Source of the DNA: an uncultured Spartobacteria bacterium
Lineage (GTDB): Bacteria > Verrucomicrobiota > Verrucomicrobiia > Chthoniobacterales > JAATET01
DNA: 64,000 nt
Assembly: GCA_938011325.1 (NCBI GenBank)
Contig: CALLUD010000012.1
Span: 176,689 to 240,688, forward strand
Direction: 5' to 3'
The notes under the pieces are model-generated. The model saw only the letters and a list, made by a program, of their open reading frames with translations, ran no database searches and was not told the origin of the DNA. This document shows positions 8,038 to 16,359 of this stretch, one piece after another. Each line of letters opens with the position of its first letter. Position 1 is the stretch's first letter. A program made the translations under genes and the position numbers.

Positions 8038-9780
8038 ATGAGATCGCTCCCCATCCCCTTTGTTGCCGCAATTGCCTTGTTCTCGATCGGAGCGGCCCAC
8101 GCGGTATCCGACGCGGCGGCGAACCGGATTCTCTCAACCCCGCCTACGAAGGAAATGCTCGCCAGTCCTCAGGCGGCAAAGGCACGCATCGCGGAGATCG
8201 ACGAGATCATCAAATCGACGCCGACCCGGCAGGTCGAGTTCGAGGCCTACAAGATTCCGCTCCAGCGCGTGGTGGACAGTGCGGCTGCGAGGAGCCCTGT
8301 GGCGAAGGCCGAAGCGGAGGCGCAGCGCCGGTATTTGATCATCGTTCGTGCTCCTGAGGGAGTGATGCTTCTGCGTGTCGTGAACGCGAGGCAGCAGGGC
8401 GAGGCAATTGTTGTCGAGGATGTCGCCGGCCGGCGAAGCGTGTGGGATCGCAAGAGTGTCGTGGCGGCCATGTCGTGGCCGACCGACGAGGAGATCGCGA
8501 AGCTTTCCCCGGAGCAGGTGACGAAGTTGGTTGCGCGGTATCAAACGCATGCCTCGCTGAACAAACCGGTGCAGGCCGAGCTGCTCGCGGAGGCGGAGCG
8601 GATTGAAAAGACCGCCGCCGCGGCGAGCGCCCAACCGACAGTCGACGAGCCGGATCAACTGCAAGCCTTCCTCTCCCGGGGGTTTGCCCCGTCGCCGACG
8701 ATGCAGCCGAGGGAACTCGCGCAGCAATTGCTCGTTGCCGAGGAGCTGCGGAAGGCCCATCCCGAGGCGGTCGAGCAGATTGACTCGGTCGCGGTGCCAA
8801 TGCGCGAGGCGCTCGAAAAGCTGTGGAGCGGCAAGGTCTTCGACGGCACGGAATGGATCGACGGACGCGAAGCGAAGAAGTTCGCCACGGCGGAGGAACT
8901 TCGCACCGCCCGCGAGGAACTCCAGAAGTCCTATCGCGCGGTGCTCAATGGCGGCGCGCTGACGAACGGGGGCGTGTGGTCGACCCTGCAATGGGCCTTT
9001 GGCATCTACGCGCTGGCGGTGCTCGTGGGAACGATCTGCCTGTTGAGCCGCGGCGGCATGTGGCGCGTCCTTGGTGTGTTGATTGTGCTGGGCGCGCTCG
9101 GGTGGGGTTACTTCCGGTTCAAGCCATTGTTCGAGCCCGCGCCGGCAATGGCGGAGGCTCCCGGGGGAGGCAATGCCGACGCGGCAATGGAGATCGTTCT
9201 CAACTCCGCCGAGGCGGAACTCGGAGCACCCCCGCGCGAGGAGAGCAAGCGCGTAAGGGTCGTCAATGAAGCCGACATCAATGCGTTCATCGAAGAGCGC
9301 GTCACGTTCAGCGATCCATCGCCCGAGCATGTCGTAACCCGCAAGGACCTGCAGGTTGCCCTCGAGGCCAATCGAGTCATCGTCGAGGAGCTGCTCGAGT
9401 GGGAGGGACGGACGTTTCTGGTCCGCTACGACTTCCCGGCGGAGCCGCGGGTCAATGACCTCGTGCTCAAGGATCCCGCGGTGACGATCAACGGAGTGGC
9501 CATTTCCTCACGCGCCGCGCGGCCACTGGTCGAGAGCCTTGGCGAGGCGGTCGGCGCGGCCATGAAGGATGCCTACGTCCGCGCGACCTACCGACTTACG
9601 CGGGTGGATCCCGGCGCGCTCGAACTGACCGCCATGGCCAAGCCGTTGCCATCTCCGACACCGGCGCCAACTCCGAAGCCGACCCCGACTCCACGCCCGA
9701 CGCCAGAGCCGACCCCGACTCCCAAGGAGCAAAACATCTACGAAATGCTCGGGCTCGAAACACCGCCCGGCGAGGAGTAG
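8038..9780 (+). CDS. Uncharacterised signal-peptide protein with two central membrane segments
   Basis: I do not recognise this 580-residue protein. The ATG at 8038 gives a clean signal peptide (MRSLPIPFVAAIALFSIGAAHA); the longer open frame upstream adds a Cys-rich leader that looks non-coding. Residues 25-310 are soluble and charged, with SxxAKFATAEELRTAREELQ-like helices just before the membrane. Two adjacent hydrophobic segments follow near residues 315-362 (WAFGIYALAVLVGTICLL and LGVLIVLGALGWGYF). A second soluble domain follows, and the C-terminus carries a Pro-Thr repeat (TPxPTPxP) near residues 541-570. It converges with creC; the two coding regions overlap by 43 bases at their 3' ends. 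Confidence 0.7.
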   Translation: MRSLPIPFVAAIALFSIGAAHAVSDAAANRILSTPPTKEMLASPQAAKARIAEIDEIIKSTPTRQVEFEAYKIPLQRVVDSAAARSPVAKAEAEAQRRYLIIVRAPEGVMLLRVVNARQQGEAIVVEDVAGRRSVWDRKSVVAAMSWPTDEEIAKLSPEQVTKLVARYQTHASLNKPVQAELLAEAERIEKTAAAASAQPTVDEPDQLQAFLSRGFAPSPTMQPRELAQQLLVAEELRKAHPEAVEQIDSVAVPMREALEKLWSGKVFDGTEWIDGREAKKFATAEELRTAREELQKSYRAVLNGGALTNGGVWSTLQWAFGIYALAVLVGTICLLSRGGMWRVLGVLIVLGALGWGYFRFKPLFEPAPAMAEAPGGGNADAAMEIVLNSAEAELGAPPREESKRVRVVNEADINAFIEERVTFSDPSPEHVVTRKDLQVALEANRVIVEELLEWEGRTFLVRYDFPAEPRVNDLVLKDPAVTINGVAISSRAARPLVESLGEAVGAAMKDAYVRATYRLTRVDPGALELTAMAKPLPSPTPAPTPKPTPTPRPTPEPTPTPKEQNIYEMLGLETPPGEE

Positions 9781-11201
9781 GAGGACGCAGGCAGGCGCAG
9801 CGTCGCGACGGCGCCTCCGCCGGAGGCGTTCTCGAGATGGGCGCTGCCATCGTGAAGAAGGGCGGTCTGCCGCACGAAGCAAAGGCCGAGCCCGGAGCTC
9901 TTGCGCCCGGAATCCGGGCGGGGAAGCGAATAGAAGCGATCGAAGACACGGGACAGTGCATAGTCGGGAATGCCCGGCCCCTTGTCGCGAACGGTGATCA
10001 CGATCTCCCCGCCATCCGCTCGCGCCTCCACATCGATCGGCTCGGCCTTTGGAGAGAAATCGAGAGCGTTCTGCACGAGATTCCGGACCGCAGTCTCGAG
10101 CAGGAATTCGTCACCCAGCGCGGGCAGCGGAGTCTTTGCGGTCAGATTCACGCTGGCACCGCGGGAGCGAACCTCGTCAACCACGCGCCGGACCACCTCG
10201 GCAACATCGACCACCCGTGGATTTTCCAGTCGCCTCCGGGTTTCGAGGGACGACAGCGCGAGCAGTTGTTCGATGAGATTCTGCAATCGCGCCGATTCGG
10301 TTTCGATGTTTGCCAGAAACTGCCGGCGACGATCAGGCGGGAGACTGCTTTCCTGCAGCAACTCGCAGGCGCCGCGGATCGCTGCGACGGGGGTTTTCAT
10401 TTCGTGGCTCAACGTCTGCACGTAGGAGGCGACGTAGTTGCGATCCTCGAGCGCATCCCTCATTCGCTCCAGTGACTCGCCGAGAATGCGAAGCTGGCGC
10501 CCGGGCATTTTGGGTGGGGGAGGGTGTTCCCCGCGCGTGACCGCCTCCGCATATCGGGTGAGTCGCGCGAGCGGCTCGGTGACCCAACGGGAGAGCAGGA
10601 ACCCGAAGAGGAGGAAGGCGGCGATGCCGGCGAGGCCGAGGGTGAGGATCTCGCGACGGGTTTCGGCGACGAAGCCGCGCAGACTGCGCTGGGGCTTGTA
10701 AACCGAGAGCACGCCCACAATCTGCCCGTGCACAATCAACGGTGCCCCGACATACATCACCGAGGAGCCGGAATCCGACTCGTCCTCCCGCGTGGAGCGC
10801 GCGCCGTATTCGCCGGCAAGGGTGAGGCGGACGTCGTTGAAGAACGACAAGTCGGCGCCGACGCGTGTGGGCTGGCCGGAGTCAAAGATCACGATGCCGC
10901 GGTCATCGGTGATGTAGGCGTCCATCGAGATGGATTCCTTGCGAAGCCCATAGATCGCGACATCGAGCTCACGGCGGGCGGCGCTTTCGATGCCTGGTCC
11001 CAGCGAATCGGGCAGGCGGCCGGATGTTTCCAGCTCGCGGGAAACGATTCCCGCCAGCAGCTCCGCGGCGTCCACCATCGGCTCCTCCGCGGCTTCCAGA
11101 TACTGCCGCTCGACGCGGTCGAGAATGGGATTGAGCAAAAAGTAGAGTCCGGCGAGGGCCAGAAGAACAAAGCCGGTGAGGATGCGCGAGGTGAGGCTCA
11201 C
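9738..11201 (-). CDS. creC: Sensor histidine kinase CreC
   Basis: CreC is the inner-membrane sensor kinase for the response regulator CreB. The 487-residue protein has an N-terminal membrane segment (GFVLLALAGLYFLLNPIL) and a periplasmic sensor domain with the CreC-like stretch AYITDDRGIVIFDS and the pattern NDVRLTLAGEYGARST. A second membrane segment follows (LGLAGIAAFLLFGFLL), then HAMP, HisKA with SHEMKTPVAAIRGACELL, and a HATPase domain with N, G1 (RDKGPGIPDYALSRVFDRFYSL) and G2 (SSGLGLCFV) boxes. The resemblance to enterobacterial CreC extends through the sensor domain, so this is more than a generic kinase. Its ATG overlaps the creB stop by 4 bases. Confidence 0.92.
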   Translation of the reverse strand: MSLTSRILTGFVLLALAGLYFLLNPILDRVERQYLEAAEEPMVDAAELLAGIVSRELETSGRLPDSLGPGIESAARRELDVAIYGLRKESISMDAYITDDRGIVIFDSGQPTRVGADLSFFNDVRLTLAGEYGARSTREDESDSGSSVMYVGAPLIVHGQIVGVLSVYKPQRSLRGFVAETRREILTLGLAGIAAFLLFGFLLSRWVTEPLARLTRYAEAVTRGEHPPPPKMPGRQLRILGESLERMRDALEDRNYVASYVQTLSHEMKTPVAAIRGACELLQESSLPPDRRRQFLANIETESARLQNLIEQLLALSSLETRRRLENPRVVDVAEVVRRVVDEVRSRGASVNLTAKTPLPALGDEFLLETAVRNLVQNALDFSPKAEPIDVEARADGGEIVITVRDKGPGIPDYALSRVFDRFYSLPRPDSGRKSSGLGLCFVRQTALLHDGSAHLENASGGGAVATLRLPASSYSSPGGVSSPSIS

Positions 11202-11875
11202 GTCTCGAGCGAGTAGCCGAAGCCTCGATGCGTGCGGATCGGGTCCTCATCCGGCCGGATGGCCCGCAGCTTAGCCCGCAGCGACTTGATGTGCGTGTCG
11301 ACCGTGCGTTCCATCGACGCTTCAGGCTCCTCCCATGCGGCATCCATGAGCTGTGCGCGGGAGAACACCCGGCCGGGACTCGCGATCAGCGCGGCGAGCA
11401 GGCGGTATTCGTAGCGCGAAAGCTCGAGCGGTTGATTGTGGTAGCGAATCACAAAGCGCTCGGTGTCGACGACAAACACGGAGCCGTTCCCGCCCATGCA
11501 GCCATGCCCGGTCCGGCGAAGAATGGCCCGCACCCGCGCGCTGAGTTCGCGCGGACTGAACGGCTTCGTCACGTAGTCATCTCCGCCGATTTCCAGACCG
11601 ACGACGCGATCGATCTCGTCGGAACGCGCCGTGAGAAACAGCACGGGCACCGTGGACTTGCGGGCGCGAAGCTCGCGGCAGACGTCGAACCCGCTCATAT
11701 CGGGCAACCCGACGTCGAGAACGATGAGATCGCAATTCCCGGCCTGCTCAAGCGCTTCGCCGCCGGTCGAGCAGCAGTTCACTGAGCATCCGTCGGTCTC
11801 GATGGCGTATTGTGCGGCGTCGCGAATCGATGGCTCGTCCTCCACAATGAGGATGCGGGGGCGGTCGGCGGCCAT
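11198..11875 (-). CDS. creB: Response regulator CreB (OmpR/PhoB type)
   Basis: CreB is the DNA-binding partner of CreC; in enterobacteria and Aeromonas (as BlrA) it binds TTCAC-N6-TTCAC tags. The ATG at 11875 gives 225 residues beginning MAADRPRILIVEDE; an in-frame extension to 11941 lacks conserved sequence. The receiver domain has the acidic pair in VEDE, the phospho-acceptor Asp in VLDVGLPDMSGFDVCREL, Thr in FLTARS and Lys in VTKPFSPREL. The C-terminal winged helix includes LELSRYEYRLLAALIASPG and the recognition-helix region RTVDTHIKSLRAKLRAI, very like E. coli CreB. It starts 31 bases after the creD-like stop. Confidence 0.92.
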   Translation of the reverse strand: MAADRPRILIVEDEPSIRDAAQYAIETDGCSVNCCSTGGEALEQAGNCDLIVLDVGLPDMSGFDVCRELRARKSTVPVLFLTARSDEIDRVVGLEIGGDDYVTKPFSPRELSARVRAILRRTGHGCMGGNGSVFVVDTERFVIRYHNQPLELSRYEYRLLAALIASPGRVFSRAQLMDAAWEEPEASMERTVDTHIKSLRAKLRAIRPDEDPIRTHRGFGYSLET

Positions 11876-11906
11876 TTCGGGATCGTAGAAAGACCCTGTC
11901 GCCAAA

Positions 11907-13124
11907 TCAAACCACCGCTGGGGTCTTCGGCTTTCGCGCAAATCGCGCCGACCAGTCGACCCGCGCCGAGGCGACCATCAGGACAGCAAGAGTGATGACG
12001 GCGCCGATGGTGATGGTAAGTCCGCTCGCGCCTTCGAAAAAGAAGCTGTAGCTGAAGAGCACCATGTAACAGAACTGCGCCGGCAGCGCGATGCTCGCGA
12101 GTGCCCGGCCGCCGACCAGGTAGAGGTATCCGCCGACGAGGAGCATTGATACGGCCGCCGAGATCGCAAAACTCGCGTGCACCGGAAGATGGTCGACGAG
12201 GTAGGCGAAGAGGAGCTGAAAGGCGAAGCAGCCGGCGGCGAGGAAGAAATAGTTCATCGGATGCAGATTGGTGCCGCGCACCGCGCCCAGGATGAGGAGC
12301 ACGGCGAAGAAGAAGACCAGCGAGATCGGCGCGAAGAAGCTGATGCGGGCGGCTACGGGGCCGGCATTGAGAACGTTCGGCATGGCAACGCCGATGCGAT
12401 GCGGATCGATGACGTCGGAGTAGCTCCACTGCAAATTCCATCCTCCATTCGGACGAACCTCACGACGCGACGGGGAAGTGGTGCCCGCCGGAAAGTCGAT
12501 CTCGTCGAAATTCGTGACCGCGGTGAGTGAGAAGTCCCGCAGACGATCGATGCCGCTCAGGTCGTAGGACCAGACGTCGCGACCGCGAGTGGAGTAGCCG
12601 ACCCGCAATGGCACCGAGCCACCTGAGGGAATGACAATCGCCTGTGTGAGCGCCTGATTTTGCGGAGCGATGGAAGTGACGGCGTTCTCGCCATCTCCGA
12701 CCTGAAACTCGACGCCCTCGAGTTCGCTTCCGCCGTCGGGAAGCTGAAATTGCACATAGATCGTCTGTGCAATCGGGGTGGGGTTGGTGATCTGATATTC
12801 CCCGCGAAACCGCACGAAATAGGTGCGATAGCGCAGAAGCCCCTTCGATTTTGGCTCGTAGTCGAGATCGACCGTGATGCGGGACTGCGTGGGACGCAGC
12901 ATCCGACGGCCTTTCTCGCCGGTGGGCGACAGATACCATGCCTGCGGATGCGATTGGGTGATCGCGCTGCCCCAGATTTGGTTGACCGACGTTCCCAATT
13001 CGCCATCCCGCTGCTCGGTGCGAATGAGAATCGCCGAACCGAGCACCAGCCACGCGATTGTGGTGCAGACGAGAATAAAGCCGATGGCGAGAATGCGCAG
13101 AAAGGTGAGTGGATGGGAGTTCAT
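11907..13124 (-). CDS. creD: CreD-like inner-membrane protein
   Basis: CreD is a polytopic inner-membrane protein controlled by CreBC; its loss or overproduction alters envelope integrity and beta-lactam or colicin phenotypes in other bacteria. The 405-residue product (ATG at 13124) has one N-terminal membrane segment (ILAIGFILVCTTIAWLVLG), an exported beta-rich domain of about 220 residues and a cluster of about six membrane segments. The latter opens with the CreD-typical LHPMNYFFL and closes with VARVDW-like ASARVDWSARF. The E. coli protein is near 450 residues and its periplasmic domain differs, so this is a distant CreD. It starts 2 bases after the upstream secreted-protein gene. Confidence 0.82.
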   Translation of the reverse strand: MNSHPLTFLRILAIGFILVCTTIAWLVLGSAILIRTEQRDGELGTSVNQIWGSAITQSHPQAWYLSPTGEKGRRMLRPTQSRITVDLDYEPKSKGLLRYRTYFVRFRGEYQITNPTPIAQTIYVQFQLPDGGSELEGVEFQVGDGENAVTSIAPQNQALTQAIVIPSGGSVPLRVGYSTRGRDVWSYDLSGIDRLRDFSLTAVTNFDEIDFPAGTTSPSRREVRPNGGWNLQWSYSDVIDPHRIGVAMPNVLNAGPVAARISFFAPISLVFFFAVLLILGAVRGTNLHPMNYFFLAAGCFAFQLLFAYLVDHLPVHASFAISAAVSMLLVGGYLYLVGGRALASIALPAQFCYMVLFSYSFFFEGASGLTITIGAVITLAVLMVASARVDWSARFARKPKTPAVV

Positions 13125-13126
13125 GG

Positions 13127-14746
13127 TCAGTGCTGGATTTCGCGTTTGCGGTAGTAGATCTCCAGGGCGGGAGCCTCGTTTCGCACGAGGCGCTTGCGGA
13201 AGGTGAGCCCGTGCTGGCCCGGCACGGGCTCGACGTTTCCTTCGAAGGCGGTGGGCTCGTAGCGGTCGGGAAGTAGAATCGTCCACGAGAGCTCCTGGAT
13301 GAACAGCGACGTTCGCAAGAGGGAATCGGAGATCCGGCCCTCGACGGGAGCGAGTTTGTCCGTGCGGGAAATGTAGGCGAGCGAGACGCGCGAGGTGGCG
13401 TCGGCGTCGGGCGCGAGGTCGTCGCCCATGGTGAGTTCGAGCTGACGATCTTCGAGGACGATCGGATTTTCCGCGCGCCCGTCCACCTGGCAGCTCAGCA
13501 ATTCGCAGTCCTCCGGCAGCGAAAACCGCCACCGCAATGGACCGCGATGCTGGAACGACAGTGCCGCCTCGCACAATCTCGCGCCATCCGGCTCGATGCG
13601 GCTTTGAAAACGCGCCTCGGGAATGCGTGCCGTGTCGACTTCAAGCCGGGGTCGCGGGCGCGCCGTCACGAGAAACGAGGGCTTCCCGGACACAAATACC
13701 GATGCGCCGGACGCGAGCGGGCCGACCCACGCAGGAACATCGGACGCGACGAGTTTGCCGTCCTTTCCTTCGAGTTGTGTTCCGGGCAGCGGGATCACAG
13801 CCACACGGCATTGCGAGCCGGTTGCTTCCGGAACTTCCGGGGCGTGGACCGTCCACGAGCCGTCTTCCGCACCAATTGGCAGGTCGTAGCGAATTAGAAC
13901 CTCGCGCTCCAGCAGACCGGGTGTGCTCCACTTGAGCGTGAGGGATCGGGATGCGGGGACGTCCGCGGGGAGAAGGTCGGTGCCTTGCACGGAAATGTTG
14001 ATCGCGTGATTCGGGAGCTGGATGGTTGCCGCGACTCCGCTTCCTTCCTCGCCCACCAGTCGAAGAACTGTTTCGCAGACAAGGCGCCCCTCCCGTTGCC
14101 GCACCATGGTTTTCGCGTCGGCACTCCATCGTGTCGGGAGAACCGGCGTGTCTTTCGCGAGGCGAAGGATGGTTTCCTTGTGATCCGTCGAGATGGAGAC
14201 CGGTGTGCCGACCGCGATGGGCAGACCCGATTCGAACGTTGCTTCAACTCCTTCCGGCAATGACTGGATCACAAGATCGGCGGCGGTCGCCGGAGCGAAA
14301 CGCAAAGGGAGGCGACCTAGGCCGAGGAGTTGTGGCGGGACCTCGAAGTTCAGCGTGGCCGTCGTTCGCCCAGGCTTGTTGGTCACCAGACAGAGAATGC
14401 CGTCCTTTTGAACGATCGTAGCCTGATCGCTCGAGACCTCGGCCAAACGGAACAGTGCACCGATCAGCGGCACGACCTGCCATCCTTGCGCAAGGACTTC
14501 GACTTCGAATTGCGCGGTGGCGGTGGGAGTCTCCCCGCCGAGTGACAGTTCGAGCGAGGCTTTCGTTACTGCCGCAGGGATTGGCGGCTGTTCATCGGTC
14601 GGGGCCGATGAGGCGGCATCGAGCAGTTTGCGAATTTCGGCAAAGGGCAGCGTTACCTCGGCACGCTCGCCAATGGAGAGTGATGGCTCCGCGGTGGCCT
14701 GGTTGAGGGCCAGGCCGAGGAGCATCGCGGCATTCAGCGATTTCAT
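13127..14746 (-). CDS. Secreted beta-rich protein, first gene of the cre operon
   Basis: This 539-residue protein has a short signal peptide (MKSLNAAMLLGLALNQATAE) and no other membrane segment, so it is probably periplasmic. The mature part begins EVTLPFAEIRKLLDAA and then runs as repeated beta-sandwich-like strands (ASLELSLGG, QFEVEVLAQGWQVVPLIG). I recall similar LPFAEIRKLL plus FEVEVLxxGWQ segments in large secreted proteins of Planctomycetes and Verrucomicrobia, but I can name no family. It is separated from creD by 2 bases and is transcribed first. It is thus a candidate exported partner or sensor input for the CreC/CreD system; that role is inference from position only. Confidence 0.78.
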   Translation of the reverse strand: MKSLNAAMLLGLALNQATAEPSLSIGERAEVTLPFAEIRKLLDAASSAPTDEQPPIPAAVTKASLELSLGGETPTATAQFEVEVLAQGWQVVPLIGALFRLAEVSSDQATIVQKDGILCLVTNKPGRTTATLNFEVPPQLLGLGRLPLRFAPATAADLVIQSLPEGVEATFESGLPIAVGTPVSISTDHKETILRLAKDTPVLPTRWSADAKTMVRQREGRLVCETVLRLVGEEGSGVAATIQLPNHAINISVQGTDLLPADVPASRSLTLKWSTPGLLEREVLIRYDLPIGAEDGSWTVHAPEVPEATGSQCRVAVIPLPGTQLEGKDGKLVASDVPAWVGPLASGASVFVSGKPSFLVTARPRPRLEVDTARIPEARFQSRIEPDGARLCEAALSFQHRGPLRWRFSLPEDCELLSCQVDGRAENPIVLEDRQLELTMGDDLAPDADATSRVSLAYISRTDKLAPVEGRISDSLLRTSLFIQELSWTILLPDRYEPTAFEGNVEPVPGQHGLTFRKRLVRNEAPALEIYYRKREIQH

Positions 14747-14757
14747 GGACGAGCATC

Positions 14758-14808
14758 GTGAAGCCTCGTCGTGAACGCTTGATGAACGCTTCGTGAAAAG
14801 CCGGTGAA
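14758..14808 (-). promoter_or_regulatory. Array of five Cre-tag half-sites (TTCAC) upstream of the cre operon
   Basis: On the minus strand, TTCAC occurs at 14808-14804, 14797-14793, 14775-14771 and 14762-14758, and the one-base variant TTCAT at 14786-14782. The first four units are spaced exactly 6 bases apart (period 11) and the last by 8. The published CreB/BlrA target is TTCAC-N6-TTCAC, so both the half-site and the spacing match. The array ends 11 bases before the ATG of the first operon gene. This places the promoter within or immediately beside the array, or implies a leaderless or very short 5' UTR. Autoregulation by CreB is the natural reading. Confidence 0.75.
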
Positions 14809-14810
14809 AT

Positions 14811-14831
14811 CAGCGCGGCCTGACGGCGCTG
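14811..14831 (-). terminator. Possible terminator hairpin after pyk
   Basis: CAGCGC at 14811-14816 pairs with GCGCTG at 14826-14831 around a 9-base loop, 36 bases beyond the pyk stop. On the minus strand it is followed by ATTTCACCGGCTTTTC, only weakly T-rich. It lies immediately before the Cre half-site array, so it could insulate the cre operon from pyk read-through. The stem is short and the call is weak. Confidence 0.3.
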
Positions 14832-14867
14832 ATTATTCACGGGAGAGTTGCCGGGAGCGCCGGTCGG

Positions 14868-16274
14868 TTACGTCACCACGCGGAGGTGGATGGAGTCGAA
14901 GCGCTCCTCGCCGGCCTGGATGTCGCTGAGGACGACGAGGCGGTTGCCCGGCTCGACGAGGCCAAGTTTCTTCAGCATGGCTTCGGCGTCCGCGACGGTG
15001 TGTTCCGGGCGGGGGTCGAACTGGAGTTTCAGCGGATAGGTGCCCCAGTTCAGGCCGAGGTAACGAACGACGATCTCGTCGGGCGCGAACACGTAGATGG
15101 GCGAATGAATCGGCCGCAGATGGCTCGCGTAATCGGCCATGATGCCGCGGCGGGTGAACACCACGAGTTTGCTTTCCGGGAAGGAATTCGCCAGCACGAT
15201 GGCGGATTTCACCGTCTTGTGGCGGGGGTCGGTGATCACGGCATTCTCGGCGTAACCCGCGCCCCCGCTGCGCTCGATGCGCCGCGCGACCCGGTCGAGA
15301 ATCTTCACGCATTCGACGGGATATTTGCCGACGGTGGTTTCGCCGCTGAGCATGATGGCATCGGCCTGCTCGAAGACGGCGTTTGCGACATCCGTGATCT
15401 CCGCGCGGGTGGGAAGCGGATTTTCGATCATCGACTCGAGCATGTGCGTGGCGACGATGACCTGCCGTCCGATGGCAATGCAGCGCTTGATTATCTTTCG
15501 CTGAATGATCGGAAGCTCCTCCATCGGGCACTCGATGCCGAGATCGCCGCGCGCGATCATGATGATGTCCGATGCCTTGATGATGGCGTCGATGGTTTTG
15601 ACCGCGTGCTGATCCTCGATCTTTGCAATCACGCGCGCGCGGCTGCCGTGCTCCTTGAGCACGCGGCGGAGTTCCTCGATGTCGGCCGCCTCGCGGCAAA
15701 AGCTCAGTGCGACAAAGTCCACGCCGACCTCGGCGCCGAGCGCGACATCCGCAAGGTCCTTCTCCGTGAGCGGCGGAAGATTCACCTTCACGCCGGGAAG
15801 ATTGATGTGGCGGCGGGAGCCGAGCGTGCCGGCGGTGAGCACTTCGCAGCGGATCTTGTTGTCCTGCTTCGCGAGCACTTTCAAATGGATCACGCCATTG
15901 TCGACGAGGACGGTGTCGCCGACGGCGATGTCATTGATGAGGCCGTCGTAATTGACATCAACCGAGTAGTTTTCCTCGCTCACGGCGCCGCGCACGGTGA
16001 ACTCGAGAATGTTGCCGGGCTTGAGGTCAAGCTTGGTCCCGAGATCGCCGGTGCGGATCGCGGGGCCCTGCGTATCCATCAGGATTCCCGTGTTTTTGCC
16101 GAGATCCCGGGCCGTCTGGCGGATCGTGCGCACGACGTTGCGAACCCAGTCGTGATTGGCGTGGCTCATGTTCAGCCGGAAGACATCGGCGCCGGCTTCG
16201 ATGAGAGCTTTGATCATTTCCGGCGATTCCGTGGCCGGCCCCAGAGTGGCGATGATTTTTGTCTTCCGCAGCAT
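14868..16274 (-). CDS. pyk: Pyruvate kinase
   Basis: Pyruvate kinase converts phosphoenolpyruvate and ADP to pyruvate and ATP in glycolysis. The ATG at 16274 gives 468 residues beginning MLRKTKIIATLGPATESPEM, aligned with the family N-terminus; a longer frame adds 13 unconserved residues. Substrate and metal motifs include RLNMSHANHDW, ILMDTQGPAIRTG and the MIARGDLGIECPMEELPIIQ active-site signature with the catalytic-loop Lys in AKIEDQHAVKTID upstream. The C-terminal allosteric domain starts near HKTVKSAIVLANSFPESKLVVFTRRG. It lies 85 bases downstream of the PotD-like gene. Confidence 0.97.
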   Translation of the reverse strand: MLRKTKIIATLGPATESPEMIKALIEAGADVFRLNMSHANHDWVRNVVRTIRQTARDLGKNTGILMDTQGPAIRTGDLGTKLDLKPGNILEFTVRGAVSEENYSVDVNYDGLINDIAVGDTVLVDNGVIHLKVLAKQDNKIRCEVLTAGTLGSRRHINLPGVKVNLPPLTEKDLADVALGAEVGVDFVALSFCREAADIEELRRVLKEHGSRARVIAKIEDQHAVKTIDAIIKASDIIMIARGDLGIECPMEELPIIQRKIIKRCIAIGRQVIVATHMLESMIENPLPTRAEITDVANAVFEQADAIMLSGETTVGKYPVECVKILDRVARRIERSGGAGYAENAVITDPRHKTVKSAIVLANSFPESKLVVFTRRGIMADYASHLRPIHSPIYVFAPDEIVVRYLGLNWGTYPLKLQFDPRPEHTVADAEAMLKKLGLVEPGNRLVVLSDIQAGEERFDSIHLRVVT

Positions 16275-16359
16275 GGCTTTCTTCCAAGAACCCGATGTTG
16301 CCGTGGAAGGCAAGCAGCGGGCGTGCGCAATGGCGCCGAACGTTCCGACGATTCGCCGG

